A DNA stretch of 43,559 nt, taken from assembly GCA_018333995.1 (NCBI GenBank), contig JAGXSG010000012.1, positions 1 through 43,559 on the forward strand. The letters are read 5' to 3'. Shown one piece after another: positions 14,251 to 24,244 of this stretch (positions within the stretch are counted from its first letter, which is position 1; every line of letters begins with the position of its first letter). A program made the position numbers and the translations under genes. Below the pieces are notes generated by a model that was not told where the DNA came from, did no database searches, and saw only the letters and a list, made by a program, of their open reading frames with translations. The DNA is from Clostridiales bacterium (GTDB lineage Bacteria > Actinomycetota > Coriobacteriia > Anaerosomatales > SLCP01).

Positions 14251-14538
14251 ATGAAGCTCAAGCCGCTGGGCGACCGAGTGGTCGTCAAGGCCGCCGAGGC
14301 CGAGGAGCAGACCAAGAGCGGTCTGTACATTCCCGACACCGCCAAGGAAAAGCCGCAGAAGGGTACCGTCATCGCGGTGGGAGAAGGTCGTTTCGAAGAC
14401 GGCGCGCGCGTGCCGCTCGACGTCAAAGAGGGCGACACCATCATCTACAGCAAGTACGGCGGTACTGAGATCAAGCTTGATGGCGAGGAGTACATGATTC
14501 TTTCCGAGCGCGATATCCTCGCGGTCGTCGAGGGTTAG
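14251..14538 (+). CDS. groES: Co-chaperonin GroES
   Basis: GroES is the 10-kDa lid of the GroEL folding chamber. The 95-residue length and the opening [11 protein letters not shown] are diagnostic. The mobile loop (about residues 17-32) contains the conserved S-G-L-Y-I-P-D, and the dome region has the expected G-T-V-I-A-V-G-x-G. The protein ends I-L-A-V-V-E-G. AGGAGGG six bases upstream fixes ATG 14251. groEL follows after 57 bases, forming the usual HrcA-regulated operon. Confidence 0.98.
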   Translation: MKLKPLGDRVVVKAAEAEEQTKSGLYIPDTAKEKPQKGTVIAVGEGRFEDGARVPLDVKEGDTIIYSKYGGTEIKLDGEEYMILSERDILAVVEG

Positions 14539-14595
14539 TCGCAAACGCAAAGCCCCCGCCAGTCCACCCACCGATCCAAGGAGGAGATATCTTAG

Positions 14596-16221
<1,626 letters not shown>

Positions 16222-16253
16222 GCTCCGCACGTTTCCCACGCAGTGCACTTGAT

Positions 16254-16297
16254 GACGGGGTCCCGGGCTACCAAGCTCGGGACACCGTCCTTTTCTT
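16254..16297 (+). terminator. Strong rho-independent terminator of groESL
   Basis: A 16-position stem (16254-16269 with 16274-16289) has one G-A mismatch, one G-T wobble and an ACCA tetraloop. A T-rich run (16291-16297) follows at once. It lies 32 bases past the groEL stop. Confidence 0.88.
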
Positions 16298-16373
16298 GCC
16301 TTTCTGCCTCTCTAGCCGGCGGGGTCCCGGTCCGATACAGTAAGCGAGACCACCCCGGACCTGGAGGGATCCG

Positions 16374-16709
16374 ATGAATGCGGAGTTCATGCGTGAGTGG
16401 ACGCGACTGAAGTCCGAGCACACGCACGATCGAGACCCGGCCAACAACTATGGCTGTTTCAACGTGGAGGCGTGCCGGAACTGTAACTACGTCTACAACT
16501 CCCGGGCGTGCATCAGCTGTCACAACAGCGATTCGATAATCGAGTGCGTGCAATGCGTCGACTGCCGGGATTGCGCATTTTGCGTGGGACTCAATGGCGC
16601 GCGCTTCCACATCCTCAACAAGGAGTACTCCGAGGCTGAGTACTACGCGAAGCTCGCCGAGTACGGCATCGACTGGAACGTCGAAGCGTTTGACGATTTT
16701 GCGATGTAG
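16374..16709 (+). CDS. Small cysteine-rich protein of unknown function
   Basis: The 111-residue protein has a central block (about residues 28-72) of closely spaced cysteines in repeated C-x2-C steps: CRNC, CISC, then C-x2-C pairs about every three to five residues. A conserved-looking G-L-N...I-L-N-K-E-Y-S-E-A-E-Y-Y tail follows. There is no signal peptide, so despite one CISCH motif it is unlikely to carry haem. The pattern resembles a widespread uncharacterised Cys-rich repeat family ending in N-K-x-Y-S/T-x-E-E-Y; metal binding is likely but unproven. GGAGGG precedes ATG 16374. It stands alone between the groEL terminator and a convergent glycosyltransferase. Confidence 0.75.
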   Translation: MNAEFMREWTRLKSEHTHDRDPANNYGCFNVEACRNCNYVYNSRACISCHNSDSIIECVQCVDCRDCAFCVGLNGARFHILNKEYSEAEYYAKLAEYGIDWNVEAFDDFAM

Positions 16710-16715
16710 AGTGAA

Positions 16716-17882
16716 TTAGCCGAGAGCGACTCGGGAACGCGCACGTCGCGCGTCGATGATTTCCCTGTACAGGTCGAGCGTTATATCGGCGGCCAGCGTG
16801 ATGTCGTAGCTGGCGGCCGCGTCTTTCGCTTGCTCGCTCAGCCGCAGACGGAGCACCTCGTCGCTTGCCATTCTTTCGATGCAGTCGGCGAGTGCGGGAG
16901 CACTATCATCGCTGAGCAGCCCGGTTGAGCCGTCAACGACGACGTCGCCGACGCCGGGCGACCGGACGCCCGCCACAGGCAGACCGGCGGCGGCGGCCTC
17001 GAGAACGACGAGCGGGTACGTCTCAGATGTCGACGCCGTGACGAAGAAATCACACGCGGCAAGGTACCCGGGGACCAGCTCGTACGGTGTCTCACCGACG
17101 AAGTTCGCTCGATGGGCAAGACCGCGCTCCGCGAGCGTCCTTTCGGCGCTGCCTCGTTCCGGCCCTTCACCAAGCAAAAGCACGTGAAGCTCCGGGCAGC
17201 GCTTAGCCGCGATTGCAAACGCCTCGATCAGGGTCTCGATACTCTTCTCCTTGCCCATGCGGCCGAGATAGACCATCACCGTCGCGTGTTCAGGGAAGCC
17301 GAGCTCAGTCTTAGTGCGAGGATCGCTCGGCTGGGAAAACGGGCGCGTGTCGATAGCGTTATGAACGATGACCGCTTGATTCGTGACGCCAAAATCGGCG
17401 AGCCAATCAGCCAAGCCCTTTGACGGGGCGAACACGCCGTCTGTCTTCTCGGCGAACCAAGAGAGGTAGCGCCTGAGGTAGGCCATCCTGACGGTACGGG
17501 GAACAAACCCCGCGTACGCGTCCGAGTAAAGGTCGTAGCGTGTGTGATTGGTGAACACCACCGGTACACCAGCGGGTGAGCAGTACTTAAGGGCGAGACG
17601 TCCGCTCACGAACGGGTGGTGCGCATGGGCGATGTCGAGAGTAGGGATCAGCCGCTTGATGTCGGAGCTGTGGTCGACACCGAACTGGTAGCCGGTATCA
17701 CCGAACGCGAGGCCCCATGAGCGCATGACGTTAGGCTCGTCGTCGTGGTGATCACGGTTGCCGAAGGTGATGACGAACACCTCGTGCCCGCACTCCTCAA
17801 GTCGGCGCTTGTGAAGTGCGATGCAGTTGGTGACGCCGCTGATGTGCGGCTTGTACATGTCAGCGAACATGCCGATACGCAC
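16716..17882 (-). CDS. GT4-family glycosyltransferase
   Basis: The 388-residue protein has the two Rossmann halves of GT-B glycosyltransferases. The N-terminal half opens R-I-G-M-F-A-D-M-Y-K-P and has H-A-H-H-P-F. The C-terminal half has V-Y-L-G-R-M-G-K-E-K-S and an E-x7-E-type donor site around S-T-S-E-T-Y-P-L-V-V-L-E-A. This form is closest to GT4 enzymes that transfer a hexose to diacylglycerol or phosphatidylinositol lipids at the inner face of the membrane; the acceptor is not provable here. GTG 17882 has an AGAGGA ribosome site; longer forms lack it and a family-like start. It lies downstream of the amidase gene on the same strand. Confidence 0.87.
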   Translation of the reverse strand: MRIGMFADMYKPHISGVTNCIALHKRRLEECGHEVFVITFGNRDHHDDEPNVMRSWGLAFGDTGYQFGVDHSSDIKRLIPTLDIAHAHHPFVSGRLALKYCSPAGVPVVFTNHTRYDLYSDAYAGFVPRTVRMAYLRRYLSWFAEKTDGVFAPSKGLADWLADFGVTNQAVIVHNAIDTRPFSQPSDPRTKTELGFPEHATVMVYLGRMGKEKSIETLIEAFAIAAKRCPELHVLLLGEGPERGSAERTLAERGLAHRANFVGETPYELVPGYLAACDFFVTASTSETYPLVVLEAAAAGLPVAGVRSPGVGDVVVDGSTGLLSDDSAPALADCIERMASDEVLRLRLSEQAKDAAASYDITLAADITLDLYREIIDARRARSRVALG

Positions 17883-17926
17883 GAATCGGTCCTCTTCGTG
17901 TGTGGCGGCGGCGAGCGCCGTCCAGT

Positions 17927-17954
17927 AGAGTACGTACGGTGTTTCCCCCGGCAA
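17927..17954 (-). promoter_or_regulatory. Candidate promoter for the glycosyltransferase gene
   Basis: On the minus strand TTGCCG (17954-17949) and TACTCT (17932-17927) are spaced 16 bases apart, 45 bases before the GTG start. Each box is only a partial consensus match, so this is tentative. Confidence 0.35.
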
Positions 17955-18056
17955 CTCTATCAGTATCAATCCGAGGAGTCATCCCGTGTCGCGGCGAACT
18001 ACCCCTTCGCTACCATCGAGCCCAATGTCGGGGTCGTGCCGATCGCAGGCGCGCGC

Positions 18057-19727
18057 TCACCGTTCGAGGGACTTGCGGATCATCCAGTCGGTCTGATGCG
18101 CGATGCTCGCGGGTCCGCCCACAACAGTAGGATCTGCGACGCGCGCGGCGTTGTTGACAAGGAAGCGCCGCGTATGGGGCGAGATCAGGCGATCCCCCAC
18201 AAGTAGGAGCGGGCGGCGTTGTGTGGCGGCGAGCGCACCGGCTGTAAGCGCGTCGGGGAAGAGCTGGCCTGTCGCCACGAGCGGGTTTAGCGATCCTGCA
18301 CCGGCGTAGCGCTCCACCACGCGGACGTTCGTCGCCCAGCGGTCGGTGCCGGCGACGCGAATGACCTGCGCGGTCTGACCGAGTTCGGTGGCGACGGCAG
18401 CGCTCACGGCGCCTGTGCCGCCGATGATTTCGAACCGGGTGATCCGTGCGGCGTTCTCGGTGATGAATTGCCTGGTGGCTTCAGGCACCGCGCTGGTTTC
18501 GACGAGGAGTATCGGCATGCCGGCCATTCCCGCAAACGGGGCGATCGAGAGCGCGTCGGCGTAGCCCTGGCCCGACGCTATGATCACGCGTCCATCAGCT
18601 GGCACGCCCACCTGGCGGGCTATGGCGGCCGCGGTCTCGTAGCGCGTCTGGCCAGCGATGCGGTCGACTGTGACGTCAGCCGGCTCGCGACCGGTCGCTT
18701 CCACGGCGCTCGCCACCGCTGTCGTGCTAACCGCCGCCTCCCCTCCGAGCACCACGATGCGCGTGGGTGCTTGAGCGGCGATTCTCGTGCGTGCGCTGGG
18801 GTGGAGGTCTTCTGGCGTGGTCAGCAAGACGGGCGCGCCCAGCCTTCGCGAAAGGGGGACGCCTGATAGCGCGTCGGGCCACGACGTGCCCGACGTGAGA
18901 ATGACGGTGTTCGTGCTGAGGGGCCACCCGGCATCGGCTATCGCGCGCGCCGTGTCAAAGCGGTTCTCTCCGGCGATGCGTGGATAGACGCGGGTGAACG
19001 GTTCAGAGGCCAAGAACAGTTCGATGCCGCGTGCGATGCCGCGTGCGGCGCGGCGCTGGAACGCGGGATCCCTGAGACGCTTGAGGTCACTTGAGTTGCT
19101 CATGAAACCGGTCTCGACAAGAATGGCTGGCATGTTCGACCAGCGCAATACGTAGAACTGCGCGGTCTTGACCCCTCGGCTTGCGAGTCCCGTCTCCGCG
19201 ATGTACTCCCGCTGCACGAACTCTGCGAGCCGGGCCGAGAGGAGCCGGTCGGTTGTGCTCTGGTTGCGCCAGAACGTCTCCGCGCCGTTGGCCGAGGTCG
19301 CTACCGCCGCGTTCGCGTGGATCGACACGAAGACGTCAGCACCCCAGCGGTTGGCCGTGTCGCAGCGTGCCTGCAAGTCGTCGAAGACGTTGAATACGCC
19401 GTTCGTCGCGTAGACGAGGCGCGAGTCCTCCGTGCGCCACGTGGGGATGTCTGCGCGCGTCGTGTTGACATCAGCGGTGCGGCTCAGAGCGGTTTGGTGT
19501 CCGCTCTGACGCAGGATCGTGTCGAGTTCGCGCGCGATCGCAAGGTTGATGTTCGCCTCGGTGACGCCGCCGTAGACCGCGCCCGGGAACGAGCCGCCGT
19601 GACCCGGATCGATGAAGACGCGCCCAGCCCAGGCGAGATCAGCGGCACCGAACAGGGCACCGGCAGAGAGCGCCACGACGCAGAGCGCCCGCGTTAGACG
19701 GCCGAGTTGCTGTGACATTGGCTGCAT
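18057..19727 (-). CDS. N-acetylmuramoyl-L-alanine amidase with three CWB2 repeats
   Basis: This secreted wall hydrolase cuts the bond between MurNAc and the peptide stem. The 556-residue protein has a signal peptide (about residues 10-34, ending A-W-A). An Amidase_3 domain (about 36-245) has the zinc ligands H43 in D-P-G-H-G-G and E57 in V-T-E-A-N, then S-I-H-A-N-A, with the catalytic Glu in L-V-E-T-G-F. Three CWB2 repeats (about 250-555) begin at A-G-E-N-R-F, A-G-Q-T-R-Y and A-G-T-D-R-W and would hold it to the wall. The start could also be the ATG at 19718; GGAG lies 2 or 11 bases upstream of the two choices. It is divergent from guaB3. Confidence 0.93.
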   Translation of the reverse strand: MQPMSQQLGRLTRALCVVALSAGALFGAADLAWAGRVFIDPGHGGSFPGAVYGGVTEANINLAIARELDTILRQSGHQTALSRTADVNTTRADIPTWRTEDSRLVYATNGVFNVFDDLQARCDTANRWGADVFVSIHANAAVATSANGAETFWRNQSTTDRLLSARLAEFVQREYIAETGLASRGVKTAQFYVLRWSNMPAILVETGFMSNSSDLKRLRDPAFQRRAARGIARGIELFLASEPFTRVYPRIAGENRFDTARAIADAGWPLSTNTVILTSGTSWPDALSGVPLSRRLGAPVLLTTPEDLHPSARTRIAAQAPTRIVVLGGEAAVSTTAVASAVEATGREPADVTVDRIAGQTRYETAAAIARQVGVPADGRVIIASGQGYADALSIAPFAGMAGMPILLVETSAVPEATRQFITENAARITRFEIIGGTGAVSAAVATELGQTAQVIRVAGTDRWATNVRVVERYAGAGSLNPLVATGQLFPDALTAGALAATQRRPLLLVGDRLISPHTRRFLVNNAARVADPTVVGGPASIAHQTDWMIRKSLER

Positions 19728-19813
19728 GGCTCCGGTCGTCTGGTTCTCGGAAGGTGTCCGCTTGTCCCGCTGGGCGGCACACGAACGCCTCCGGCCGAAA
19801 AGGTTCAGCTTCT

Positions 19814-19842
19814 ATTTTGCAGCGGTTCACGCGCGCGGTCAA
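19814..19842 (-). promoter_or_regulatory. Candidate promoter for the amidase gene
   Basis: On the minus strand TTGACC (19842-19837) and CAAAAT (19819-19814) are 17 bases apart. It lies about 90 bases before the amidase start and physically overlaps the guaB3 promoter candidate on the other strand. Confidence 0.45.
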
Positions 19843-19854
19843 ACCGCATAGAAT
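19826..19854 (+). promoter_or_regulatory. Candidate promoter for guaB3-guaA
   Basis: TTCACG (19826-19831) and TAGAAT (19849-19854) are spaced by 17 bases. Transcription would start near 19861, about 64 bases before the guaB3 ATG. Confidence 0.45.
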
Positions 19855-19924
19855 ACAGGGACTCCCGAGCCAGAAGAATCCGGGGCATACGCGTACACGT
19901 GACACGAGAAGGCGGCGAGAGCTC

Positions 19925-21100
19925 ATGGAGATCGAGATCGGACGTGGCAAGACTGCCCGCAGGGCGTACGGATTCGATGACGTGGCCATCGTGCCTTCCC
20001 GTCGTACGCGTGATCCGCGTGACGTCGACATCTCGTGGACGTTTACCTTCCGCGGCGCCGACTACTCGTTCCCGCTTCCGGTGCTCGCCTCTGCGATGGA
20101 TGGCGTCGTCGACCCCGCGTTCGCGGTCGCGATGGGCAAGCTCGGCGGACTTGCGGTGCTGAATCTCGAAGGTATCCAGACCCGCTACGAGGACCCCGCG
20201 CCGCAGCTCGACGCGATCGCGTCTTTCGATGACGAGGTCGCGACCGCCAAGATGCAAGACATCTACGCCGCCGAGCAGGTCAAGCCGGAGCTCATCACCC
20301 AACGTGTCAAGGAGATCAAGGACGGCGGAGTCATTGCCGCCGCCTCACTCACCCCGCAAAACGTCGAGCGCTACATTGAGCCCGCGCTCGCCGGCGGTCT
20401 TGACATCCTTGTCATTCAGGGCACGGTCGTCTCGGCGGAACACAAGTCGAGCTACGATGAGCCACTCGACCTGAACACGTTCGTGCGCGACCTCGGCATT
20501 CCGTCCATCATCGGGGGGTGTTGCAGCTACCAGGGCGCGCTTCACCTCATGCGCGCGGGTGCCGTCGGAGTCCTCGTGGGTGTAGGCCCGGGTCACGCGT
20601 GCACGTCCCGGCGGGTACTCGGTATCGGGGTTCCGCAGTGCACCGCAATCGCGGATGCCGCCGCTGCCCGGATGCGCCACCTCGACGAGACGGGCGTCTA
20701 CAGCCACGTCATTGCGGACGGGGGGATGCGTACCGGCGGCGATCTCGCCAAGGCGATCGCTGTGGGCGCGGACGCGGTCATGATCGGCTCGCCGCTCGCC
20801 GCGGCCACCGAGGCTCCCGGCCGGGGTTACCACTGGGGGATGGCGACGTTCCACCCGGATCTGCCGCGCGGTACTCGCGTGTACGCTGGCGAGAAAGGCA
20901 CGCTGCAAGAGGTTCTGCTAGGCCCAGCGCGTCAGAATGACGGCACGTTGAACCTGCTCGGGGGCTTGCGCACTTCCATGGCGACGACCGGATACGAGAA
21001 CCTCAAGACGTTCCAGAAGGCCGAGGTCATGGTGGCGCCGGCGCTTCAGACCGAGGGTAAGGCCCTCCAGCACTCTCAGCGCGTGGGTATGGGCCGGTAG
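19925..21100 (+). CDS. guaB3: GuaB3-family IMP dehydrogenase
   Basis: The 391-residue protein has the IMP dehydrogenase barrel without the CBS pair that normally interrupts it, the mark of the GuaB3 subfamily. The catalytic loop keeps Cys226 in G-P-G-H-A-C-T-S-R, followed by V-L-G-I-G-V-P-Q. An A-D-G-G-M-R-T-G-G-D phosphate-binding motif and an A-G-E-K-G flap-like segment are present. IMP dehydrogenase makes XMP from IMP with NAD+, the first committed step to GMP; guaA, the next step, follows after 9 bases. The start is the ATG at 19925, since upstream residues are not family-like. Actinobacterial members have often been called IMPDH-related, so the activity is likely but not certain. Confidence 0.9.
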   Translation: MEIEIGRGKTARRAYGFDDVAIVPSRRTRDPRDVDISWTFTFRGADYSFPLPVLASAMDGVVDPAFAVAMGKLGGLAVLNLEGIQTRYEDPAPQLDAIASFDDEVATAKMQDIYAAEQVKPELITQRVKEIKDGGVIAAASLTPQNVERYIEPALAGGLDILVIQGTVVSAEHKSSYDEPLDLNTFVRDLGIPSIIGGCCSYQGALHLMRAGAVGVLVGVGPGHACTSRRVLGIGVPQCTAIADAAAARMRHLDETGVYSHVIADGGMRTGGDLAKAIAVGADAVMIGSPLAAATEAPGRGYHWGMATFHPDLPRGTRVYAGEKGTLQEVLLGPARQNDGTLNLLGGLRTSMATTGYENLKTFQKAEVMVAPALQTEGKALQHSQRVGMGR

Positions 21101-21109
21101 GCGAGACGC

Positions 21110-22663
21110 GTGACAGCCACCTACCATGAGCGCCAACCCACCGTCATCGTGCTCGACTTCGGGGCCCAGTACGCGCAGCTGATTGCACGTCGCGTGCGTG
21201 AAGCCCGCGTTTTCAGCGAGATACTCCCGTACGACATCTCCGCCGAGGAGGTCGCGCGGCGCGCACCTGCGGCGATCATCCTTTCGGGCGGGCCGGCGAG
21301 TGTGTACGCCGAGAACGCTCCGCACATGGACCCACGCGTGCTCGAGCTCGGAATCCCGGTGCTCGGCTTTTGCTATGGCATCCAGGAGATGGCGCTGCAT
21401 CTCGGCGGCGATATCCCGCTCACCGGCGTCGGCGAGTACGGGTTTGCTGAGCTTGAGGTGCTCGAGTCGGCGAGCCGTCTGCTTGCGGGCGTGCCGGCTC
21501 GCAGCCAGGTATGGATGAGTCACCGCGACAGCGTGGGCGAGGTGCCCGCGGGCTTCTCGGTCACGGCACGGACCGCAACGACCGCCGTGGCCGCTATGGA
21601 GGATCCGGAACGCAACCTCTACGCCACCCAGTTTCATCCCGAGGTCGCGCACACCGAGTATGGCCAGCGAATCATCAAGACCTTCCTTTACGAAATCGCG
21701 GGTATCCCACCGGTTTGGACGATGGTCAACATCATCGACGAGACGGTCGAGCGGGTGCGCGAGATGGTCGGGAGTGACCGCGTCATTTGCGGGCTTTCCG
21801 GCGGCGTGGATTCTAGCGTGGTCGCCGCGCTGCTGCATCGCGCGATCGGTGATCAGCTCACGTGCGTCTTTGTCGACCACGGCCTGCTGCGCTTGAACGA
21901 GGCCAACGAGGTCGCACACGTCTTTCGCGATCAGTTCCACATCGACCTCGTGCATGTCGAAGCCGAGCAACGTTACCTTGCCGCGCTCGCCAACGTGACC
22001 GATCCAGAGGAAAAGCGCCGCATCATCGGCGAGGAGTTCTGGAAGGTATTCTTCGAGGAAGCCGAGCGGCTTGAGGGCGTCAAATGGCTCGCGCAGGGTA
22101 CGCTCTACCCTGACGTCATCGAATCCGGCTCGAAGACCGCAGCCAAGATCAAGAGTCACCACAACCTCATCCCGTTTCCGGAAGGCGTGCACTTCGACCT
22201 CATCGAGCCGCTCAAGGCGCTCTTCAAAGACGAGGTGCGCGCGGTGGGCGCCGAACTTGGCCTGCCCGACGAGATAGTCCACAGGCAGCCGTTCCCAGGT
22301 CCGGGCCTTGCGGTTCGCATCATCGGTGAGGTCACGTACGATAAGCTTGAGCTGTTACGTGCGGCTGACGCGATCGTGCGCGAGGAGATCCTCGCGTGGG
22401 ACCGTGACCGTGAGGTCTGGCAGTACTTCGCCGTGCTGCCCGATATCCGCAGCGTGGGCGTCATGGGCGACGAGCGCACCTACGGGCACCCCATAATCGT
22501 GCGCGCGGTCGCCTCGGCAGATGCGATGACCGCGGACTGGGCGCGACTGCCGCACGACCTGCTCGCGCGCATCTCCAACCGCGTCATCAACGAGGTCGAC
22601 GGCATCAATCGCGTCGCTTACGACATCACGAGCAAGCCGCCCGGCACCATCGAGTGGGAGTAG
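21110..22663 (+). CDS. guaA: GMP synthase (glutamine-hydrolysing)
   Basis: GuaA converts XMP to GMP using ATP and glutamine. The 517-residue protein has an N-terminal class I amidotransferase domain: D-F-G-A-Q-Y at the start, nucleophile C88 in G-F-C-Y-G-I-Q, and H-P-E-V near 175. An ATP-pyrophosphatase domain with the P-loop S-G-G-V-D-S-S follows, then the C-terminal dimerisation domain ending K-P-P-G-T-I-E-W-E. It starts at GTG 21110, nine bases after guaB3; the ribosome site is weak, consistent with translational coupling. Confidence 0.98.
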   Translation: MTATYHERQPTVIVLDFGAQYAQLIARRVREARVFSEILPYDISAEEVARRAPAAIILSGGPASVYAENAPHMDPRVLELGIPVLGFCYGIQEMALHLGGDIPLTGVGEYGFAELEVLESASRLLAGVPARSQVWMSHRDSVGEVPAGFSVTARTATTAVAAMEDPERNLYATQFHPEVAHTEYGQRIIKTFLYEIAGIPPVWTMVNIIDETVERVREMVGSDRVICGLSGGVDSSVVAALLHRAIGDQLTCVFVDHGLLRLNEANEVAHVFRDQFHIDLVHVEAEQRYLAALANVTDPEEKRRIIGEEFWKVFFEEAERLEGVKWLAQGTLYPDVIESGSKTAAKIKSHHNLIPFPEGVHFDLIEPLKALFKDEVRAVGAELGLPDEIVHRQPFPGPGLAVRIIGEVTYDKLELLRAADAIVREEILAWDRDREVWQYFAVLPDIRSVGVMGDERTYGHPIIVRAVASADAMTADWARLPHDLLARISNRVINEVDGINRVAYDITSKPPGTIEWE

Positions 22664-22709
22664 GCCGGGCGGGCGTGCCATCTCCGCAGGACGGACAGGT
22701 GAGACAGGG

Positions 22710-23750
22710 ATGAAGATCGGGCTCGTCGGCTTCGCCGGCTCGGGCAAGACCACAGTGTTCAACACGATGACCGGCTTCGACGTGCCGGTCGGGTACGGCG
22801 GCGAGGTGCGCCTCGGCACCGTGCGTGTGCCCGACGAGCGGATCGACCGGCTCTCAGCGATGTTCAGTCCTAAGAAGACCACGTACGCCGAGATGACCTT
22901 CTGCGACATCCCCGGCGAGCACGGAGCGGAGCGTGCGGGTCTCTCGACGCGCGCGCTCACGACCATCCGTGAGCAGGAGGCCCTCGCGCTCGTGCTCCGC
23001 GACTTCGACAACCCGGCGGTCGAGGGTCACGCCGACCCGCTGCGGGACCTGAACGCGTTCTCCGACGAGTGCATCCTCGCGGACCTCGGGATCGTCGAGG
23101 GGCTGCTCGTTCGGGCGCGCAAGGAGAATCTGTCGCAGACCGACCGCGACCGCCTCGAGCGAATGCAGGGCGTGCTCGAAGACGGCAGGCCGCTGCGTAC
23201 CCTCTCGGCCAGCGAGCTCGATCGCGGCCAGCTCAAGGGGTACCAGTTGCTCACGGACCGACCGCTGCTCGTGGTTGTGAACCGGGACGAGGACCGCGCC
23301 GCCGAGCCGCTGCCGGGCGACCTGGAGCCGCGCATCGACGAGTTGGGTGCTGCCGGCCTCGCACTCTCGGCGAGCGTGGAGGCGGAGATCGCCGCGCTCG
23401 ACCCCGGCGATCAGGCCGCCTTCCTCGAGGATCTCGGCCTTGCCGAGCCAGCGCTCGCTCGCTTCATTCGGACCGCGTACGGGCTCCTCGACCTCATCAG
23501 CTTCTTCACGGTAGGCGAGGACGAGGTGCGCGCCTGGACGATAGCGCGCGGCATGACTGCCCGCGCAGCCGCCGGCAAGATCCACTCCGACCTTGAGCGG
23601 GGCTTTATCCGGGCCGAGGTCATGCCCTACGACGTGTTCATCGCCCACGGGAGTGAGCACGCCGTCAAAGAGGCGGGGTTGCTGCGCGTCGAGGGCAAGG
23701 ACTACATCGTCGCGGACGGCGATATCCTTCACGTGCGCTTTAACGTGTGA
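22710..23750 (+). CDS. Divergent YchF/OBG-like P-loop NTPase
   Basis: The 346-residue protein opens with the P-loop G-F-A-G-S-G-K-T-T (residues 7-15), in place of the YchF signature G-x-P-N-V-G-K-S. Switch II is D-I-P-G-E-H-G. The base-specificity motif is N-R-D-E (near 190), matching the N-x-x-E that gives YchF/OLA1 proteins their ATP preference. A coiled-coil insert (about 110-175) and a C-terminal TGS-like domain (about 265-346, ending D-G-D-I-L-H-V-R-F) complete the family layout. It is a sequence-divergent relative rather than canonical ychF, which presumably lies elsewhere. YchF proteins associate with ribosomes and translation stress; the role here is inferred. Confidence 0.75.
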   Translation: MKIGLVGFAGSGKTTVFNTMTGFDVPVGYGGEVRLGTVRVPDERIDRLSAMFSPKKTTYAEMTFCDIPGEHGAERAGLSTRALTTIREQEALALVLRDFDNPAVEGHADPLRDLNAFSDECILADLGIVEGLLVRARKENLSQTDRDRLERMQGVLEDGRPLRTLSASELDRGQLKGYQLLTDRPLLVVVNRDEDRAAEPLPGDLEPRIDELGAAGLALSASVEAEIAALDPGDQAAFLEDLGLAEPALARFIRTAYGLLDLISFFTVGEDEVRAWTIARGMTARAAAGKIHSDLERGFIRAEVMPYDVFIAHGSEHAVKEAGLLRVEGKDYIVADGDILHVRFNV

Positions 23751-23820
23751 GACACCCTGGTCCAGAGGTAAGAGGGCGGCACCGATTGCGGATCGCGTGC
23801 TGGTGAAGGAGCGGTCATCC

Positions 23821-23862
23821 GGCCCCGACTACGCGATTAGTGAGTGTATCGTAGTCGCGGCC
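23821..23862 (+). repeat. Inverted repeat in the leader of the chorismate mutase-DAHP synthase genes
   Basis: An 8-bp perfect stem (23826-23833 with 23850-23857) is extended by a C-C mismatch and a further four pairs (23821-23824 with 23859-23862), with a 16-base loop. No T-run follows. It sits 70 bases after the YchF-like stop and before a candidate promoter, so it may end the upstream transcript or bind a regulator. The 206-base gap otherwise shows only the promoter candidate. Confidence 0.4.
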
Positions 23863-23896
23863 AGGTCAACGCTGCGACATGCGCCGTGCTTCGTCG

Positions 23897-23902
23897 TACA
23901 AT
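23897..23902 (+). promoter_or_regulatory. Candidate -10 box for aroQ-aroF
   Basis: TACAAT matches the -10 consensus at five of six positions and would give a start near 23909, about 48 bases before the chorismate mutase ATG. No good -35 box is seen at 16-18 bases. Confidence 0.35.
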
Positions 23903-23956
23903 ACCCAGACACCGCAAGCCCGCGGTACGGTTCGACCACGCAAGGGGGAACCCGAG

Positions 23957-24244
23957 ATGACCGACCAGCCATCGGCCGAGGCCACCGAGCAGATCGCGCA
24001 ACACCGTGAGCGCATCGACGCGATCGACTGCCAGATCGTGCGGCTCTTAAACGAGCGTGCCACTGAGGCACTTGCCATTCGCAGCCTCAAGCCCCACGTG
24101 CACTGGAGCTTGTACGACCCCAAGCGCGAAGAGGAGATCTTTGCCAACCTCGCGCGCTGCAACGAGGGCCCTCTTTATGGCGAGAACCTTCGCGAGATCT
24201 ACGAGGCGATACTTCACGTGATGAAGGAGTTGAGGGACCGATGA
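23957..24244 (+). CDS. AroQ-type chorismate mutase
   Basis: Chorismate mutase turns chorismate into prephenate for phenylalanine and tyrosine. The 95-residue, all-helical protein has the AroQ pattern: R-x-x-I-D-x-I-D-x-Q-I-V-x-L-L-N-E-R-A in helix 1, a basic K-R-E-E-E-I-F segment in the middle, and Y-E-A-I-L at the end. ATG 23957 follows a G-rich ribosome site. Its stop overlaps the DAHP synthase start (ATGA), so the two are made together. In several bacteria chorismate mutase and DAHP synthase bind each other so that aromatic amino acids control both; that is inferred here. Confidence 0.88.
   Translation: MTDQPSAEATEQIAQHRERIDAIDCQIVRLLNERATEALAIRSLKPHVHWSLYDPKREEEIFANLARCNEGPLYGENLREIYEAILHVMKELRDR

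Noticed and set aside
16374-16709. Reading the CISCH motif of the Cys-rich protein as a c-type haem site
   Set aside because: The protein has no signal peptide or membrane anchor, so haem attachment outside the membrane is unlikely; the other cysteines point to metal binding.
20918-22282. A 454-codon minus-strand open frame opposite guaA
   Set aside because: No ribosome site or recognisable domain; the plus strand encodes a complete GMP synthase.
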